Assembly (NCBI RefSeq): GCF_014839805.1 | Contig: NC_051132.1 | Span: 558,001 to 622,000 of the forward strand | From: Manduca sexta | Taxonomy: Eukaryota > Arthropoda > Insecta > Lepidoptera > Sphingidae | DNA: 64,000 nt | Direction: 5' to 3' | In this document: positions 1-11,807 of the stretch, one piece after another | Numbering within the stretch: position 1 is the first letter of the stretch | Layout of the letters: every line of letters starts with the position of its first letter | The notes under the pieces: model-generated | Database searches by the model: none | What the model was told of the DNA's origin: nothing | Seen by the model: only the letters and a program-made list of their open reading frames with translations | Translations under genes and position numbers: made by a program

Positions 1-535
1 TTCGACTAATGGGTAGTGTGAACGGTTTGTGGGGCGCGCGACGCTGGCCGCCGGCGTTTCTATGCGGCGTTATGCATGTTTTAAAATATTTAGGTGCCCA
101 CGCCGCTCTTTTTTTAAAACGTTTTTGCGTCCCATATCGAATGTTATTTAATTGTGTATGTAAATATTCAAAATACGAGGTACATTTTATATCGTTTGAT
201 AGAAATCACAAATGGTAAAACTAGGAACAGGAGTCGAAGGGTGGTGGTGTATTAAGGCTAAGGTTATTGGTTGTTCCGTGGCTGTTACTTTTGATGGTTA
301 AACATATTGAGTACTCATACTAGACAAACGAATAAAGAAGTGTAGTGTCGACGTTTACCTATATCCCTAATTATAACTTTTCAAAGGAACCTAGTTAAAA
401 TAAGTATTAGGAAACGGCGCTTTTTAAATTAAACTACCTACATTATTTATAAAATTTCACGCCAATCTGTAATTCGAAATAGCTTAACAAATAAATTAAG
501 CGAATGTCAGAGTAACATACCTATAGTAAGTGTAA
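1..535. other. non-coding stretch with GC-rich start
   Basis: Bases about 20-75 are CpG-rich, then the sequence becomes AT-rich up to the Helitron. The single short open frame here carries no recognisable domain. I see no RNA gene or mobile element. Confidence 0.5.
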
Positions 536-1423
536 TCTATACTATTATATAAAGCTGAAGAGTTTGTTTGTTTGTTTGTTTGAACGCGCTAATCTCAGGA
601 ACTACCGGTCCAAACTGAAAAATTCTTTTTGTGTTGGATAGCCCTTTGTTCGTGGAGTGCTATAGGCTATATATCATCACGCTATACCCAATAGGAGCAG
701 AGCAGTAATGGCTAATCTCAGGAACTACCGGTCCAAACTGAAAAATTCCTTTTGTGTTAGATAGCCCTTTGTTCGTGGAGTGCTATAGGCTATATATCAT
801 CACGCTATACCCAATAGGAGCAGAGCAGTAATGGCTAATCTCAGGAACTACCGGTCCAAACTGAAAAATTCCTTTTGTGTTAGATAGCCCTTTGTTTGTG
901 GAGTGCTATAGGCTATATATCATCACGCTATACCCAATAGGAGCGGAGCAGTAATGGCTAATCTAAGGAACTACCAGTTCAAACTGAAAAAATATTTTTG
1001 TATTGGATAGCCCTTTGTTTGTGGAGTGCTATAGGCTTTATATCATCACGCTATGCCCAATAGGAGCGGAGCAGTAATGAAACATGTTGAAAAAACGGGG
1101 AAAATTTATTAGTTTTGAGAGCTTCTGTTGCGTGCGCTGCGTAAACGGTTAAAGTTACGCAACAATAATGTATGACGGGATTGTTCCTCTTAAAAAGTTC
1201 TACAAAAATATATCATAAAACAAAGTCCCCCGCTGCATCGGTCTGCCCGAACATGTTAAACTCAAAAACTACCCAACGTATTAGGATAAAATTTGGTATG
1301 GAGACAGTTCGAGACCCTGGGAAGAACATAGGCTTCCGGGAAAATATATAGCGTGAATTTTATAACGGAAATCTTTAGCCTGAAAAACTTTATAACGCGG
1401 GTGGAGCCGCGGGCAAAAGCTAG
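536..1423 (+). mobile_element. non-autonomous Helitron with internal tandem array
   Basis: The element begins with TC at 536 after a host A and ends with CTAG at 1420-1423 before a host T, which is the insertion pattern of Helitrons (between A and T, no target duplication). A hairpin with arms CGCGG (1396-1400) and CCGCG (1407-1411) sits 8 nt before CTAG, as expected of a Helitron 3' terminator. The 5' part (aaagctgaagagtttgtttg) and the 3' part (ggagccgcgggcaaaagctag) match a family I recall from many Lepidoptera. It has no transposase and would depend on a Rep/helicase elsewhere. The interior is enlarged by four 123-bp repeats (588-1079). Confidence 0.75.
588..1079 (+). repeat. four-copy 123-bp tandem repeat
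   Basis: Units are 588-710, 711-833, 834-956 and 957-1079, each opening gctaatct and closing near gcagtaatg. The first three are almost identical. The fourth, nearest the Helitron 3' end, differs at about ten or more positions. This suggests one ancestral unit and recent duplication of the upstream units inside the Helitron. Confidence 0.9.
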
Positions 1424-1631
1424 TATTATATATCCAGGTACTACCATAGCACTTGAACAAATAAACCTTGCAGTAAAACCTCGCAATGCCCAGCTGTTTT
1501 GCACGCAACGTCGGAGAGGTGTTGTGTGATATCTTATTTTGTACACACGATGAAGAACCAAACAAATTGCTTATTGACTCGCTATTAGTTGTATACTATG
1601 TATTATGATTCGCGAACCGGGAGTACTGATT

Positions 1632-1765
1632 GACTGCCTCAGTGGCGTAGTTACATTGCGTGCGCGATACTACATTCGCTTTGAGTTATCGGGTTCGAAT
1701 CTCGAGGCAGGCTGTGATGTTGAGTTTTACTCCACATTTTCGGCTCAAAATCTGGAATTTTTGAA
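1632..1765 (+). repeat. partial tRNA-derived SINE
   Basis: The head gactgcctcagtggcgtag and a B box gggttcgaatctcg (about 1689-1702) match the tRNA-derived head of the SINE that is better preserved at 21641-21908. The tail (tctggaattt) is recognisable to about 1760, then similarity is lost. Internal promoter boxes for RNA polymerase III are present but the copy is diverged and probably inactive. Confidence 0.65.
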
Positions 1766-2829
1766 AACACATATGGTGAAAAATGAGTCCACAGGTCGCA
1801 TTACTATCTGCACCTTTGAGCATCGGATAAAGTCGTGATTTGTGAGTTTATGTGATTTGATCTGGGAGTCATCCAGGGTACATCCAGTAATGCAGGCCGG
1901 CTTATTTCTAATGATTGATGTAGGACGCAATGTTTCCTCCTATTGTATTTGATGTACAGTCCACGCATTAATAGCACTTTAGAGGCACTACAGCTTTGTT
2001 AAGATAATAATGTAGAACAGAGAGTCCGCGAGTAAATTCTTATTAGGTATATAGAATATTATTATGTCTAATTAAAATAAATAAAACTAAAGTACACAAG
2101 TATTCCGAGTAAATTAAAATGTTAAAATTATTTTAACGAGACAATATTATTTCAGGTTTTGTGTAAGCTTTGCGGCCAGCTTTTACAAATATACAAAGTT
2201 TCTTTAAATAATTGTAAAAAAATGAAGATATAAAAGATAAAAACATAATATATTGTTTGTGTAATATACCTACCAAGATGGTAGTCAACGTTAATAATAA
2301 AGAATATATAGCAGTCAGTGTAACCAGTGTGATGACCACAGTACAGTGCTACGTAGTACTTTATTATTCAATGTTTAATGGTGTTGGTGATACGGTTAAA
2401 GAAGTTTATTTAAAATTATTGATAATCACGGGTTATTATTAAAATATACTGAACATTCCTTTTCTCATTTGTAATAATTGTTTAAAAACAATGTACACTA
2501 AGAGCATCAACCCCTGAGCTATACTTAGTCATTTAATATCACCCAACGTTACCTCATCACAATTTCCGATGTTGTTAACAGTTGATTAGTTTAGATTGGA
2601 ATCGGTTAAACTACCAGAAATGTTTAAACATAAAACTCCTTTTGGTACATTTATAGAATTTATTATTACTTTATTCTTTTCAAAAAAGTACTATGACAAA
2701 ACTTGGAAGTGATAAAGATTATGTCCAAATAGTAGGGTATATGAAAACTTAAAAAAATCGGCAAATTAAACAATAATACTGACGAAGATTACCATCATCA
2801 TTATTACGGTTTGATATAAATTATACAAA
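1766..2829. other. AT-rich unique DNA, nothing recognised
   Basis: AT-rich sequence with only short open frames without domain-like composition. No repeat family, RNA gene or splice-bounded exon was recognised. Confidence 0.5.
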
Positions 2830-2929
2830 AATGATTCTGGTTCTCAGCGCAAATTATAAAGTAAACTATACAGCCAAATGTCACCGAACAAATGGAACGC
2901 GACCGCTGCGCTTACAATTTTTTCTCGGC

Positions 2930-3089
2930 GAGGTTGGGTGTAAACGGAACGTAACGCAGCAATGGCCGTCGTGCTATCGATCGACGCAAGCAGTCGGCGC
3001 TCGCCCTCCGTTCGCGGTACACGTTCTGTGGCCTCGGTCAACGCATAACCTATCCCGAGCGCAGTTTCACATCACACCTCCCGCACTCG
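2930..3089 (+). other. candidate GC-rich first exon or promoter island
   Basis: This is a CpG-rich island in AT-rich surroundings that ends at a consensus plus-strand donor, cactcg|gtaagtg, with GT at 3090-3091. A GC-rich block ending exactly at a GTAAGT donor is what a 5'-untranslated first exon of a long-intron gene would look like. No convincing TATA box or start codon context was found, so the left edge is arbitrary. A frame on each strand is open through the island, but neither product is recognisable. It could equally be a regulatory island with a chance donor. Confidence 0.25.
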
Positions 3090-4183
3090 GTAAGTGTTTT
3101 GACAATTTATTTGTAACCGGTAATAATTTCCTTCTCAATATGAATACCGCCACATATTTCACGGTACAATTTATGTAAATTTCAGTAATATTTATCATAG
3201 TGCAGGATTTCACTTGTGTTTATTTGTCTAATAATTACGGAGTATTGCGCGCAAGTACGTGCGTCTGTTACGCGGTGTACCGTTAATTGGATTGGCGCTG
3301 TTTTTAAATCCGCATACTGTCCAATAAGTTTGGCGTCCGAGACGCGCTCGTCTCCGCGCGCATTTCTTGAAAACTTTAATTTCCCGGGAAGAAGTTGATG
3401 TTGTCACGGCACCAGCTGAGACTGAAGTTTCTATTTGTAGGGCACTCGTCAAGCACCGTGTATATATTGCTGCTGTTATTTGGTTATCGTTGATAAAATG
3501 GTATCTGCACATGATATAATTGATGACAGTTGGAAAACAACAGCGCGTGTAGCCGGCGGCGCATTATCGCGGTGTTTCCTGCACGCCGCATGATTCATCG
3601 GTCCGGTGTGATATAATAAACACACTGGGCTTAGTATTGACGCGATTATTGCATACCCTAATAATTGAGGGTAGCTCTCGGCGATGTTTGATATCTCGAA
3701 CCTTATTAACTAGATTCAAATATCACTTATAATCTACCCTACATTCGATTATAACTTGTTTTGGCGAATTGTATGTAGGTCACGATGTCATCAGCGGAAC
3801 ATTACATAATCATTGGGAATGCTCTATGGGGTTCGCTCGGGAACACATTTGGCAAGTTATTGTAACATGGCCAATATAAGTATACTTGGTATTTGCATGC
3901 GGTGGTCCCTGGGTGCTCTTACATGGGTTGTGGAGCGCGATATCGGAAAACGTATAAAAAATGATACTTCACCTTTAAACACGATTACATAACATTCATG
4001 TGCATTTGGATCTTGATACTAAATAAATTTAATGATGTATTAACTTCGCTTCACTGTTTCCTTTTTATACAACTTTCCTAAATCCATTTTGCTAAAACTA
4101 TATTTCCTATCGACAACCAAAAATTCCTTCCTAAATTAGTAATGAAACGGGAAACGTCTTAAAGGAGAGGTACGGAATCGAGG
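3090..4183. other. unique non-coding DNA
   Basis: Contains GC-richer patches (about 3290-3380 and 3540-3610) without a convincing open frame or splice pair. Nothing else recognised. Confidence 0.45.
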
Positions 4184-4290
4184 CTGGCATAATTATGTCA
4201 ACTAGCGAGGGTAATCATCCCTCGTCAGTTGAAACTCTACCTGGACTACACTCCACTTACCCTCAGGTGCAATGGGATCATATTGGCGTA
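4184..4290 (+). repeat. retroelement tail fragment, family shared with 39310-39568
   Basis: The core ctggcataattatgtc...gagggtaatcatccctcgtcagt...cttaccctcaggtgcaatggg is the same family as the copies at 15556, 30160/30955 and 39310. Strand is assigned from the A-rich end of the better copies. This copy is old and truncated. The class is inferred to be non-LTR retrotransposon or SINE from the A-rich tail only. Confidence 0.55.
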
Positions 4291-4694
4291 CCCGTTTCAA
4301 AACCTAGCGCTTGAAACTTACAGTAATTGGGTCTATTCTAAACAATTGATGGCTGCTGATTACAGTATGACTATTAGTATACATCGAAAATGATGACTTC
4401 ATATGTATGCATAAAAAAACACTTAGTTCATGAGTTTTAAGGGCCTATGTCTTTAAAGATTCCTTGTCTTTTGGGATTTTGGGACTTCAAGTCAAATTAA
4501 TTTAAATTTTATTTGTGGGGTAATAATGAATTAAGTGGCCAGGTGGGAGACCAGAGAGATTTGTAAGAATTTCGAAGGTATTTAAGTTAGGCAATATATC
4601 TTAAACAACTTGGTGGGCCAAAGGTCTTATGTATTTGTAGGTTACCTGTATATAGTAACCAATTTAAACAAGCCTAACTACAAAAAATATATGT

Positions 4695-4818
4695 TACTAC
4701 TAAATGGTCGGAGGAACACGCTGAACGCAGGCCGCTTTTGATAGGTCGGTTTGACAATGTTTAGAGGAGGCCTATGTTCAGCAGTAGACTTTATGTGCCT
4801 GATGATGATGATGACTAA
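4695..4818 (+). repeat. RTE-type non-LTR retrotransposon 3' tail
   Basis: Contains ggaacacgctgaacgcaggcc, then ggaggcctatgttcagcagt and agactttatgtgcctgatgatgatgatgac. In Lepidoptera this ending, with a short gat repeat, is the 3' terminus of RTE-like LINEs (from memory). Only the extreme 3' end is present, the usual outcome of 5' truncation. No reverse transcriptase sequence remains. Confidence 0.6.
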
Positions 4819-5098
4819 AATGTTATGTATTTACATCAGTTTTTGGGCATTTATCACGAGGTACTGGATATACTTTGTATTTCACTGGATAAAGAACACC
4901 TACATTTGGATATACATAGTTTGTTCTGACGGGTCACGGCCCGGGCACAGCGGGTGTGCGGCCAGTAAGGCACGTCTGCATAATTAGAGGGACGCAATGT
5001 CTCTTTAGTCCAAATTATATTGAGATCGTATTATCCAAAGTGTAGAGCACGAAATAGTGTAACACGAGCTCTTTTAAATAGTCAATTATGTTAATACA

Positions 5099-5190
5099 CC
5101 TCAAGCCTTTTCCCCAACGGGGTGTAGAAGTGCAACCTCAGAGCGGCGTCGTACCGCAACGCAATACAACTAAACTACCGAGGCAGTCAA
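5099..5190 (-). repeat. degenerate internally deleted SINE
   Basis: On the minus strand the head gactgcctcggtagtttag is followed, after a large internal deletion, by the tail that reads ccaacggggt / agaagtgcaacc on the plus strand. It is the same SINE family as 21641-21908, with the B-box segment lost. Confidence 0.55.
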
Positions 5191-7731
5191 GTTCGTTCAC
5201 ATTCAGTCATATTACATGCACATTAAAGTTCAATTTACTTAAGGCATTCATATGCTTTATTAATCCACGTATAGACATAACGAAAACACAATATTTATGC
5301 TATACATTAACAATACATATATCAGCGTAAATAAAAATGATTGGTAAAGTGGTGCTCCCCGAATATATTCTTTCGAGTGATTACGCAATCGTTTCCGGGA
5401 CCTGATCTCACATTTAATTGTAAGTCTCTGGTCATGGCTCCAACTGCGTTTATCTTTTTCTGAAGCAAATATCGATGTGCATTTTATCTGATATAAAAAT
5501 GTATCAAGTTATATGGTATTCCATACGCTTAGTCGATGCCAAATTTCATTCAAATGTATGCACAGTTTGACATGTAGGTATATGCATCAAACATCTTTAT
5601 ATAAATCGGCAAAATTGCAATATTGAAAGAACTTATTTCAGATCTAAGAAGTTTTTAAGCTTTAGAAAATCTTGTGTATTTTAGTGAAATATACAATTTT
5701 ATTATGCATAGCGTAACAGGAGCTAATGGACTGTCGAGAGCAAGCTCCGCGATTCAATCCCAGCGCGCGACTTCGAAGTTATGATTCATTGCTAATTACA
5801 ATTTGTTTTAATAGCAACGGAAAACAGTGCGAGGAAAACTGCATACCTGATAGAGTCCTTTACAAAATATTGTTAATTATAATTATTATGGACATTATTC
5901 AGTTATGTTAACTAGTATACTTAATGTCTGAGGCTTTTTTACAAGTCTACTTTCGGGAAGTAATTTAAAACTCGTTTTCTTTCTATGGGACAGTCCCTGC
6001 AACCATCGCATAGTGTGTAGTTTATCTTAGTTATCCTGAAACATCAGATAATCTCAATTTCTAATCATTCCAGTTTGGCTATAACTGATATCATTTCACT
6101 TCATATTCTTTTAATTAGACCAATTATTTGAAAACTATTTTCCGGAACCACAGTGTGGTCACCGGCTCGTCGGATCGAACCAAAAAGTTCAGGAGTTGCT
6201 ATTAAGCTGCGGAATAGTTTGTCGGCAAACGTGTTCTCTCTTATTAGCCGTGAGTATGTTATGAAAGCGGAGAGCCCCTCCAATTCTCGGAAATTGTAAA
6301 AACCAAAAACTAATTCAGTAGTAGGTTTTATATGATGTATTATATCATGTTAAAACCGTTTCTACCAAAATTAACTTAATCAGTAAAATGCTTTGAAGTA
6401 TTGGAATATCCCACGCTACTAAGCATTTAGAGCAGTCGTAGCCGCAAGAATAATTTAGTTAAAACTATTTGCAACTCTGTTCTGTACCTACCTTGCGTCT
6501 TGAGTGACATGACCACAACATAAATGACCAAACTGAAACGGAAATGGGACCCAAGACCCGCCGTTTCAAAGGCGCTTCCGAGTTAACTAGGTCGCCTTTG
6601 GCCCTATGTAGCCCGGTGCTATATGGAACAGTTTTACCCTGGCATGACCAGTAGGCATTCCTCTCATTGTACCGAGGTTTGCCCTCACATATCCAAAATA
6701 GTTTGCAACATTCCTGAATTTAATTCGCAGCATTCCGACCTCTTTGACATCGCTTTTACATCACACAAACTATGTTCATGTTTTGTTCCGACATGACGAT
6801 TTTGAAATGCTAGTAGTTGCTTTGCTTTCACAAACAGAAATAATGTAAAATACTTTGCAATTATTTTGCAACAAGGGACGCTGTTTCTTTTGTGCAGCAT
6901 GTCTGATTTGCTAATGTAAAACTCTGCTTTTCTTCCGCTAAAGAATGCGCTACAACTGCATAATATTATAGAAAGACCTGTATAGGATGAATATTTCCGT
7001 TATATATAAGGTTATAATCTCGTTTAAGTAAAATTATGTATGAAATTTAAACAGCGCCCCGTGAGCGCATTTGGAACTAAAATTCGGCAGCATGAACATC
7101 CTTTGCGGATGTAAGCTTTGAATAGTAAATTGTGTAGCCATGGAACAGTAAACTTTCAATAAAGCGGAAGCACGAAGCTTTTTTTTTATATAGTCGAAGA
7201 AATGTAGAGAAATACTTAAACGATAACTTGCTCCATACGAAACTTACGCAATTATTTATTATTTGTACTAGGTGTACTGTACAGTATAATGTTATAAGGT
7301 AACAGAACTATGCATGGCCACTTAAATTTAAAAGAAATATTATAATCAGTTAAAAAAAAATATAAAAACAAAAGTTTAAATATATTGCTACATATAATAT
7401 GTATACTGCCCACTGCAGGATATAATTTACTTTATCACACCAAGTTTTGTCATTGCTACTATACTTCCAGACGAGGCGTTCACCAGCAGACGAGCGACCT
7501 CCCCTTTGTTATTCAGTTGTATAAAATAAACGTTAATTATATTATCATGTGACGTGCGGTGAACACGTTTCTCGCTCGCATTTAACTGTTTGCAGTCTGT
7601 CAGCATGGCGACCCTACGCATACATTAAAATGTGTCTGCGGTGTTCTATCGCTCAGCTCGGCGAAGTTATTCGGCGTAGTCAGCACGTCAGGTGATCACA
7701 ATTTATCGACAACTGCTTCTATATTACTGAG
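5191..7731. other. unique AT-rich DNA with one weak splice-bounded segment
   Basis: No coding region or repeat was recognised. One minus-strand segment, 6492-6532, is bracketed by a pyrimidine-rich acceptor (ttccgtttcag) and a donor (caag|gtaggt). It is only 41 bp, all three frames are open, and its composition is ordinary. The 60-codon minus frame at 6101-6283 has no recognisable match. Confidence 0.4.
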
Positions 7732-8595
7732 GAGTTCAGAATATAGAGACTTTCCCGCCCTCACACCCACCACTACAACTCCTGTAAGCCAGGATCAGCA
7801 GTGGCACGCATTTTGTGACACCGAGCAGTGAAGCTCGGCGAGGCTCAGGGAAAACTAATATGTCATTATCCCGCAACGAAATTAATCAAATAGAAAAATA
7901 GGGAGGAGTTGGAAATATTAATTGTCCACTTCCCTCCAGAGCAATGCGGGTGACAAAATCATGATGTAAGGAGGCGATTTAACCTCAAGGATAGGGACGT
8001 TTACAACTAGATAAGCTAGTTATAAAGCACCACGGATAAAATTAAATGAAAGGGTCCTATCACATGAGCTGTTAGATTTGATTACAATAGGCATGGCAAA
8101 AACGCCGGAAAGCACGGAAATTCCGTCTAGTCTCAACAAGGTCCATGTAGTATACAACCCCAGATGTTATTTGCATACTGTTTAACATGATGTTGCGCTC
8201 TTCATGCCAGAGACCACACTCCCAAAGTACGTGATGAGCAGATTGTTCAACCTCGTAACCAGGTGTAGAGCATGGGCACGCAGGAGAATCAACCAGCCTA
8301 AATGAGAACAGTTTACCCTTAAAATTACCATGGCCGGTAAGAAATTGCGATACACAGTAATCTATTTCTAGCCAAGTTTTAATTAGGCGATCGCGAACGT
8401 ACGGAAAGTATTTATATAAATGACGCCCTTTCGAAGACGAGTCCCACCTACATTGCCATTCATTTAATAACTCGTTGTGTACATCAGTGTGCGTTTTAAA
8501 TAGTCTATCGATTCTTAAGAGCTCGCGAGACGTAAGAAACTTTTTATCCATATCCTCTCTGGTTGAGTAATACATAGCGGTTGAGTTCAGAATAT
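7732..8595 (-). mobile_element. 5'-truncated R1-clade LINE insertion with 13-bp TSD
   Basis: A perfect 13-bp direct repeat, GAGTTCAGAATAT, lies at 7732-7744 and 8583-8595 and encloses 838 bp. On the minus strand the insert reads from the C-terminal part of an ORF2 through a stop and about 327 bp of 3' UTR, ending ...gggaaagtctct with no poly(A). A tailless 3' end and a 13-bp duplication suit the R1/TRAS/SART group of non-LTR retrotransposons. The reading frame stays open up to the truncation point, so the insertion is probably young. Confidence 0.85.
8072..8575 (-). CDS. C-terminal fragment of non-LTR retrotransposon ORF2 protein
   Basis: A 167-codon open frame in the truncated LINE. It lacks the endonuclease and reverse transcriptase domains. 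What remains resembles the region after the polymerase in R1-like ORF2: the tether WQCRWDSSSKGR (about residues 40-51) and FPYVRDRL (57-64), the conserved FLTGHGNFKGKL (78-89), then a Cys/His motif CxC-x12-H-x4-C with C100, C102, H115 and C120. That CCHC-like motif typifies the R1/I/Jockey group, and the order matches R1-type proteins. The apparent start Met is only the first ATG inside the truncated frame; the frame is open upstream to the insertion boundary at 8582. It is a dead-on-arrival copy and cannot make an active enzyme. The exact family (R1, TRAS, SART or relative) is not resolved. Confidence 0.85.
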   Translation of the reverse strand: MYYSTREDMDKKFLTSRELLRIDRLFKTHTDVHNELLNEWQCRWDSSSKGRHLYKYFPYVRDRLIKTWLEIDYCVSQFLTGHGNFKGKLFSFRLVDSPACPCSTPGYEVEQSAHHVLWECGLWHEERNIMLNSMQITSGVVYYMDLVETRRNFRAFRRFCHAYCNQI

Positions 8596-11104
8596 GTTTA
8601 ATTTAACTCAAACTTTATTGAACAAGTTTATTTCGATTATTACTTTTTATATGTTTCGTGTAGTGTAATCCAATTAAAATGCCGACCAGCTAATGATATA
8701 GTTGTTATGGACTTCCGGTTCAAGTTTTAGCAGTTCATCTAATATGTAATAGCGTTAATAATTATGTATGATTTAGCTGATTATGCTTATATTTATATTA
8801 ATTATAAAGTAAGATGTTAATAATAACAACGCCGTCTGGTTGTTACCTTCTAGCGGACATAATTATAAATCACCTTATATACAATTAATGATTTATTTTT
8901 TACATTGAGTGACTTGATTTGATAGTAACTTTTTAATTCATGCAAAAACTGGAATCTGAAATAGTATGCCTAATTAAAAAGTGTCGTTTGCTGCCGGCGT
9001 CCACCCCATACCTGTACCTCATCTACATACTTCTCGATACCGGCTGCCTATTTTCTTCTTCAGGCTGATGTTATAGCAAAAGGAAACACGTGTAGACAGT
9101 ACATTATAAATGATAACATTTCCTAAAAATACTTCGGAGTTTAGAGTCTAGTCTTTCAAACTTTAAACTCGCGATCTCTCTGACTTCACTTCTGACTTAA
9201 CGTCCACTACACCACGGAGACAGTCTTTATGGTAAACCTTATTTAATTATAGCTATTAGTGTAACGTTTATTATAATTAAGTGCTTAAAGGATCAGTTAC
9301 GAGCTCAGAGAGAAACAGCTTAAAGTGTTGAGCGGTTCTGTTGAATTCCTGATTACTCTTGCTTATTAGAAACCGTTTATGACACCTTGGAGTTTTTATC
9401 TGGTTTAATGGTAGTCTACTGGGTTGGTAACCATTCAAAATTCTATCAAATTAGTACTCCAAGTTTTTTCTTTTGTTGTCTTTACTTTGCTTTAATTTTT
9501 ATTATTTAAATTCAAACCAACAACTTGATAAGTCATGGTAAAAGTTGTGAAGAAGGAAATAAAACGCGGAACTAAACTCACCGCGGGATCATTATGCGAA
9601 TTGTAAGGAAGCCAAGTCCCGTATACTAATTAATTTATTACTTTTGTGGTTTTCTTTCAAAACATACAGTTTGGTAACTTCGAATTCCCTAGTCGTGATT
9701 CCTCGAGATGTTTTCATTCAAGGGTAATGAATGTTGTAATTCACAATGAATACACACGTAACTTAGATTACTTAAACTGTGGTCTTACGATTGACCCCAT
9801 GATATTCATTTGGTCAGTTTTTTACACTCTATTCCTTTACTAATCGGAGTAGTGCCAATTTAAGATGCGGTCCCACGGCCTGATTATTATTAGTGCAGAT
9901 AGCGTCAAGCCAGCCTGACGGGCCTTGGGAACGATCGCATTTTACTTGGTACGCAAGCAATGGTTCACGAATACTTCGACATCCCCTAGGCTGTTAATTT
10001 GATGCGGGATCAATATAAAAAAAACGTTCACGCGCGACTAGATTATTCCAATTTCATCATAGATAATTTGTTTCTGAACAAAACATTAAATTAACTTTGC
10101 CTTTAGAACGCAATTGAGTGAAGAACTAAATGAAGTGGAAATAATGTTTGTTCTAGACAACAAATAACAATTTAGCGTTTACTACAAATGTTTTAGCTAT
10201 TGAGAAGTGTTTCGACACTGACAAATATTTGGCTAAGTTAAAGGTCGTGGAGTTTGATTATAACAGTAGGAATGTGGTGAAAAACCCGCCTGGGATCTAT
10301 TATATATTATTGTGTTGGGTGGTTGACGAGTTGGTGGGTTATCTAACATTTGGTGATCTCGACATTCAAAAATGCGCGAATGGCCAAAAAATGGAATGGG
10401 GATGTTTCGTGTGCCGTTTCTTCACAACGATAACACGTTCCAAAGCCATGTTAGATTCATGACGATTTAAAAGCTTAAAGGCTATTGAATAAAGATGATT
10501 TAAATAAAGGCAATTTAAATAAAAATACTTTCGACTTTGATTTAGGACGGTGAAGGGAAGGGCTCCTTAACACGTCACTAACCATATGGAAAGCAATGGC
10601 AATTTGTGGTTACTCGTTTAGTTTCTGTGAGATAGTCTTACTACAACGGTGTTGGTCTCTTAATGCTGTAAAAAATACAAGCGTATACAAGCGGCCATCA
10701 ACCTTGTAGCTTTGCTCGGTGCCCAGCGATGGAAATTCAAACAGGCGGCACTATTCTGGCGCTCGGCCAGGAATGCACATTCTGTCTCCTATTGATCGAC
10801 ATTAGGATATTTGGATTACGTTTTGTACTATAGATTACCCTTTCAGTGATGTTCAGAATGAGAGAAAACAATGTGGCTCTGTTTGACTTCTTTCGTTGCT
10901 TGGCAATGTGATTGTATCTGATAAGCGTAATGAGGATCAAGAAATATGTTTCCCAGCGCGAGATGTTATACCTTTCGATAGTCGGCATAATTATCAACCA
11001 ATACTATGAAGACGAGAATATATTGTGTGCTGATAACGTCTACGGCTTAATCCGACGGCAAATGTATTTCCCAGCACTAGAACAGACTATAATAGTTTGA
11101 CAGT
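8596..11104. other. unique AT-rich DNA, nothing recognised
   Basis: Contains several 60-90-codon open frames (for example 10229-10462 plus and 10737-10997 minus). None shows a family motif, splice-site bracketing or biased composition. No RNA genes or repeats recognised. Confidence 0.4.
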
Positions 11105-11181
11105 ATCAAATAGAGCTCCCCTCTCCGCCTCCACCATGCGCGAGGTCGTTACTTTCAATCCGGTGCTCGCGTGACATCGGT

Positions 11182-11213
11182 AACAGCCCCGCGTTTATTG
11201 CGCGGAGGCTGTT
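11182..11213 (+). other. strong 12-bp stem hairpin
   Basis: Arms AACAGCCCCGCG (11182-11193) and CGCGGAGGCTGTT (11201-11213) pair fully except for one bulged A, around a 7-nt loop TTTATTG. It sits in a CpG-rich patch (about 11110-11240). It could be a structured RNA element or DNA cruciform; function unknown. Confidence 0.6.
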
Positions 11214-11394
11214 GGCGGCACCACGCGGCGCACTTTATTACAAATAGTTTAGTCGAGCTGAATTCGGCACGGTTTTAGTGTTCATGTGACGTCATACATT
11301 GTATATTTCCCTGTATTTGGAATGCAATAACATTGAAAGTTATATTTGTAACTATATAAGGCAAGACACAGACGATGTCTACCCTTTTTAATAT

Positions 11395-11600
11395 GGTCAC
11401 CTTGCTGTAACCTTAACTGACGTCTGCTCCTCCTGTGCCTGCACCATCAGAACCATCAGTTAAGCGGAATGGGGTCCAGACAGAGTGTCGACTGAAGACA
11501 GATGATTTGGCAGCTTTTAACACCTTGTGTATGATAGTGGGCCTATACAGACGGATACAAAATATATCCTACCGCTAGCGAAAGCTGAGACATCTTTGGC
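11395..11600 (-). repeat. degenerate retroelement tail, same family as 15556-15832
   Basis: Shares accatcagttaagcggaatggggtc, agagtgtcgactga and ggatacaaaatatatccta with the 15556 copy in the same orientation. Strongly diverged, and the middle is rearranged. Confidence 0.4.
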
Positions 11601-11807
11601 GCCATGTAGGTAGCCACCATTGTAAAGGAAGTTTTCGTGTGTTCCTTTATGGAAGGGAAAGATTTCCAGTCAAGCAGTTGTTGCGCCTGATCGGCCGCGG
11701 CTCCTCCTATAGTTCCTATTCGGAGGCGGTGTATGTATAGGTACTGCGCGTCGCTTAAATTCCTGTTTGATGCTGCGCGCTTAAATCCTCAATTCAGGAT
11801 TTACTAT

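Noticed and set aside
588..1079. CRISPR-like array
   Set aside because: Contiguous 123-bp tandem units with no unique spacers, inside a eukaryotic Helitron.
1689..1702. tRNA-like B boxes here and at 16775-16790 and 21703-21717
   Set aside because: They belong to the tRNA-derived SINE heads; no cloverleaf with acceptor stem and anticodon arm can be closed around them.
6492..6532. 41-bp minus-strand segment with good splice sites
   Set aside because: All three frames are open and composition is ordinary, so it cannot be told from a chance pair of sites.
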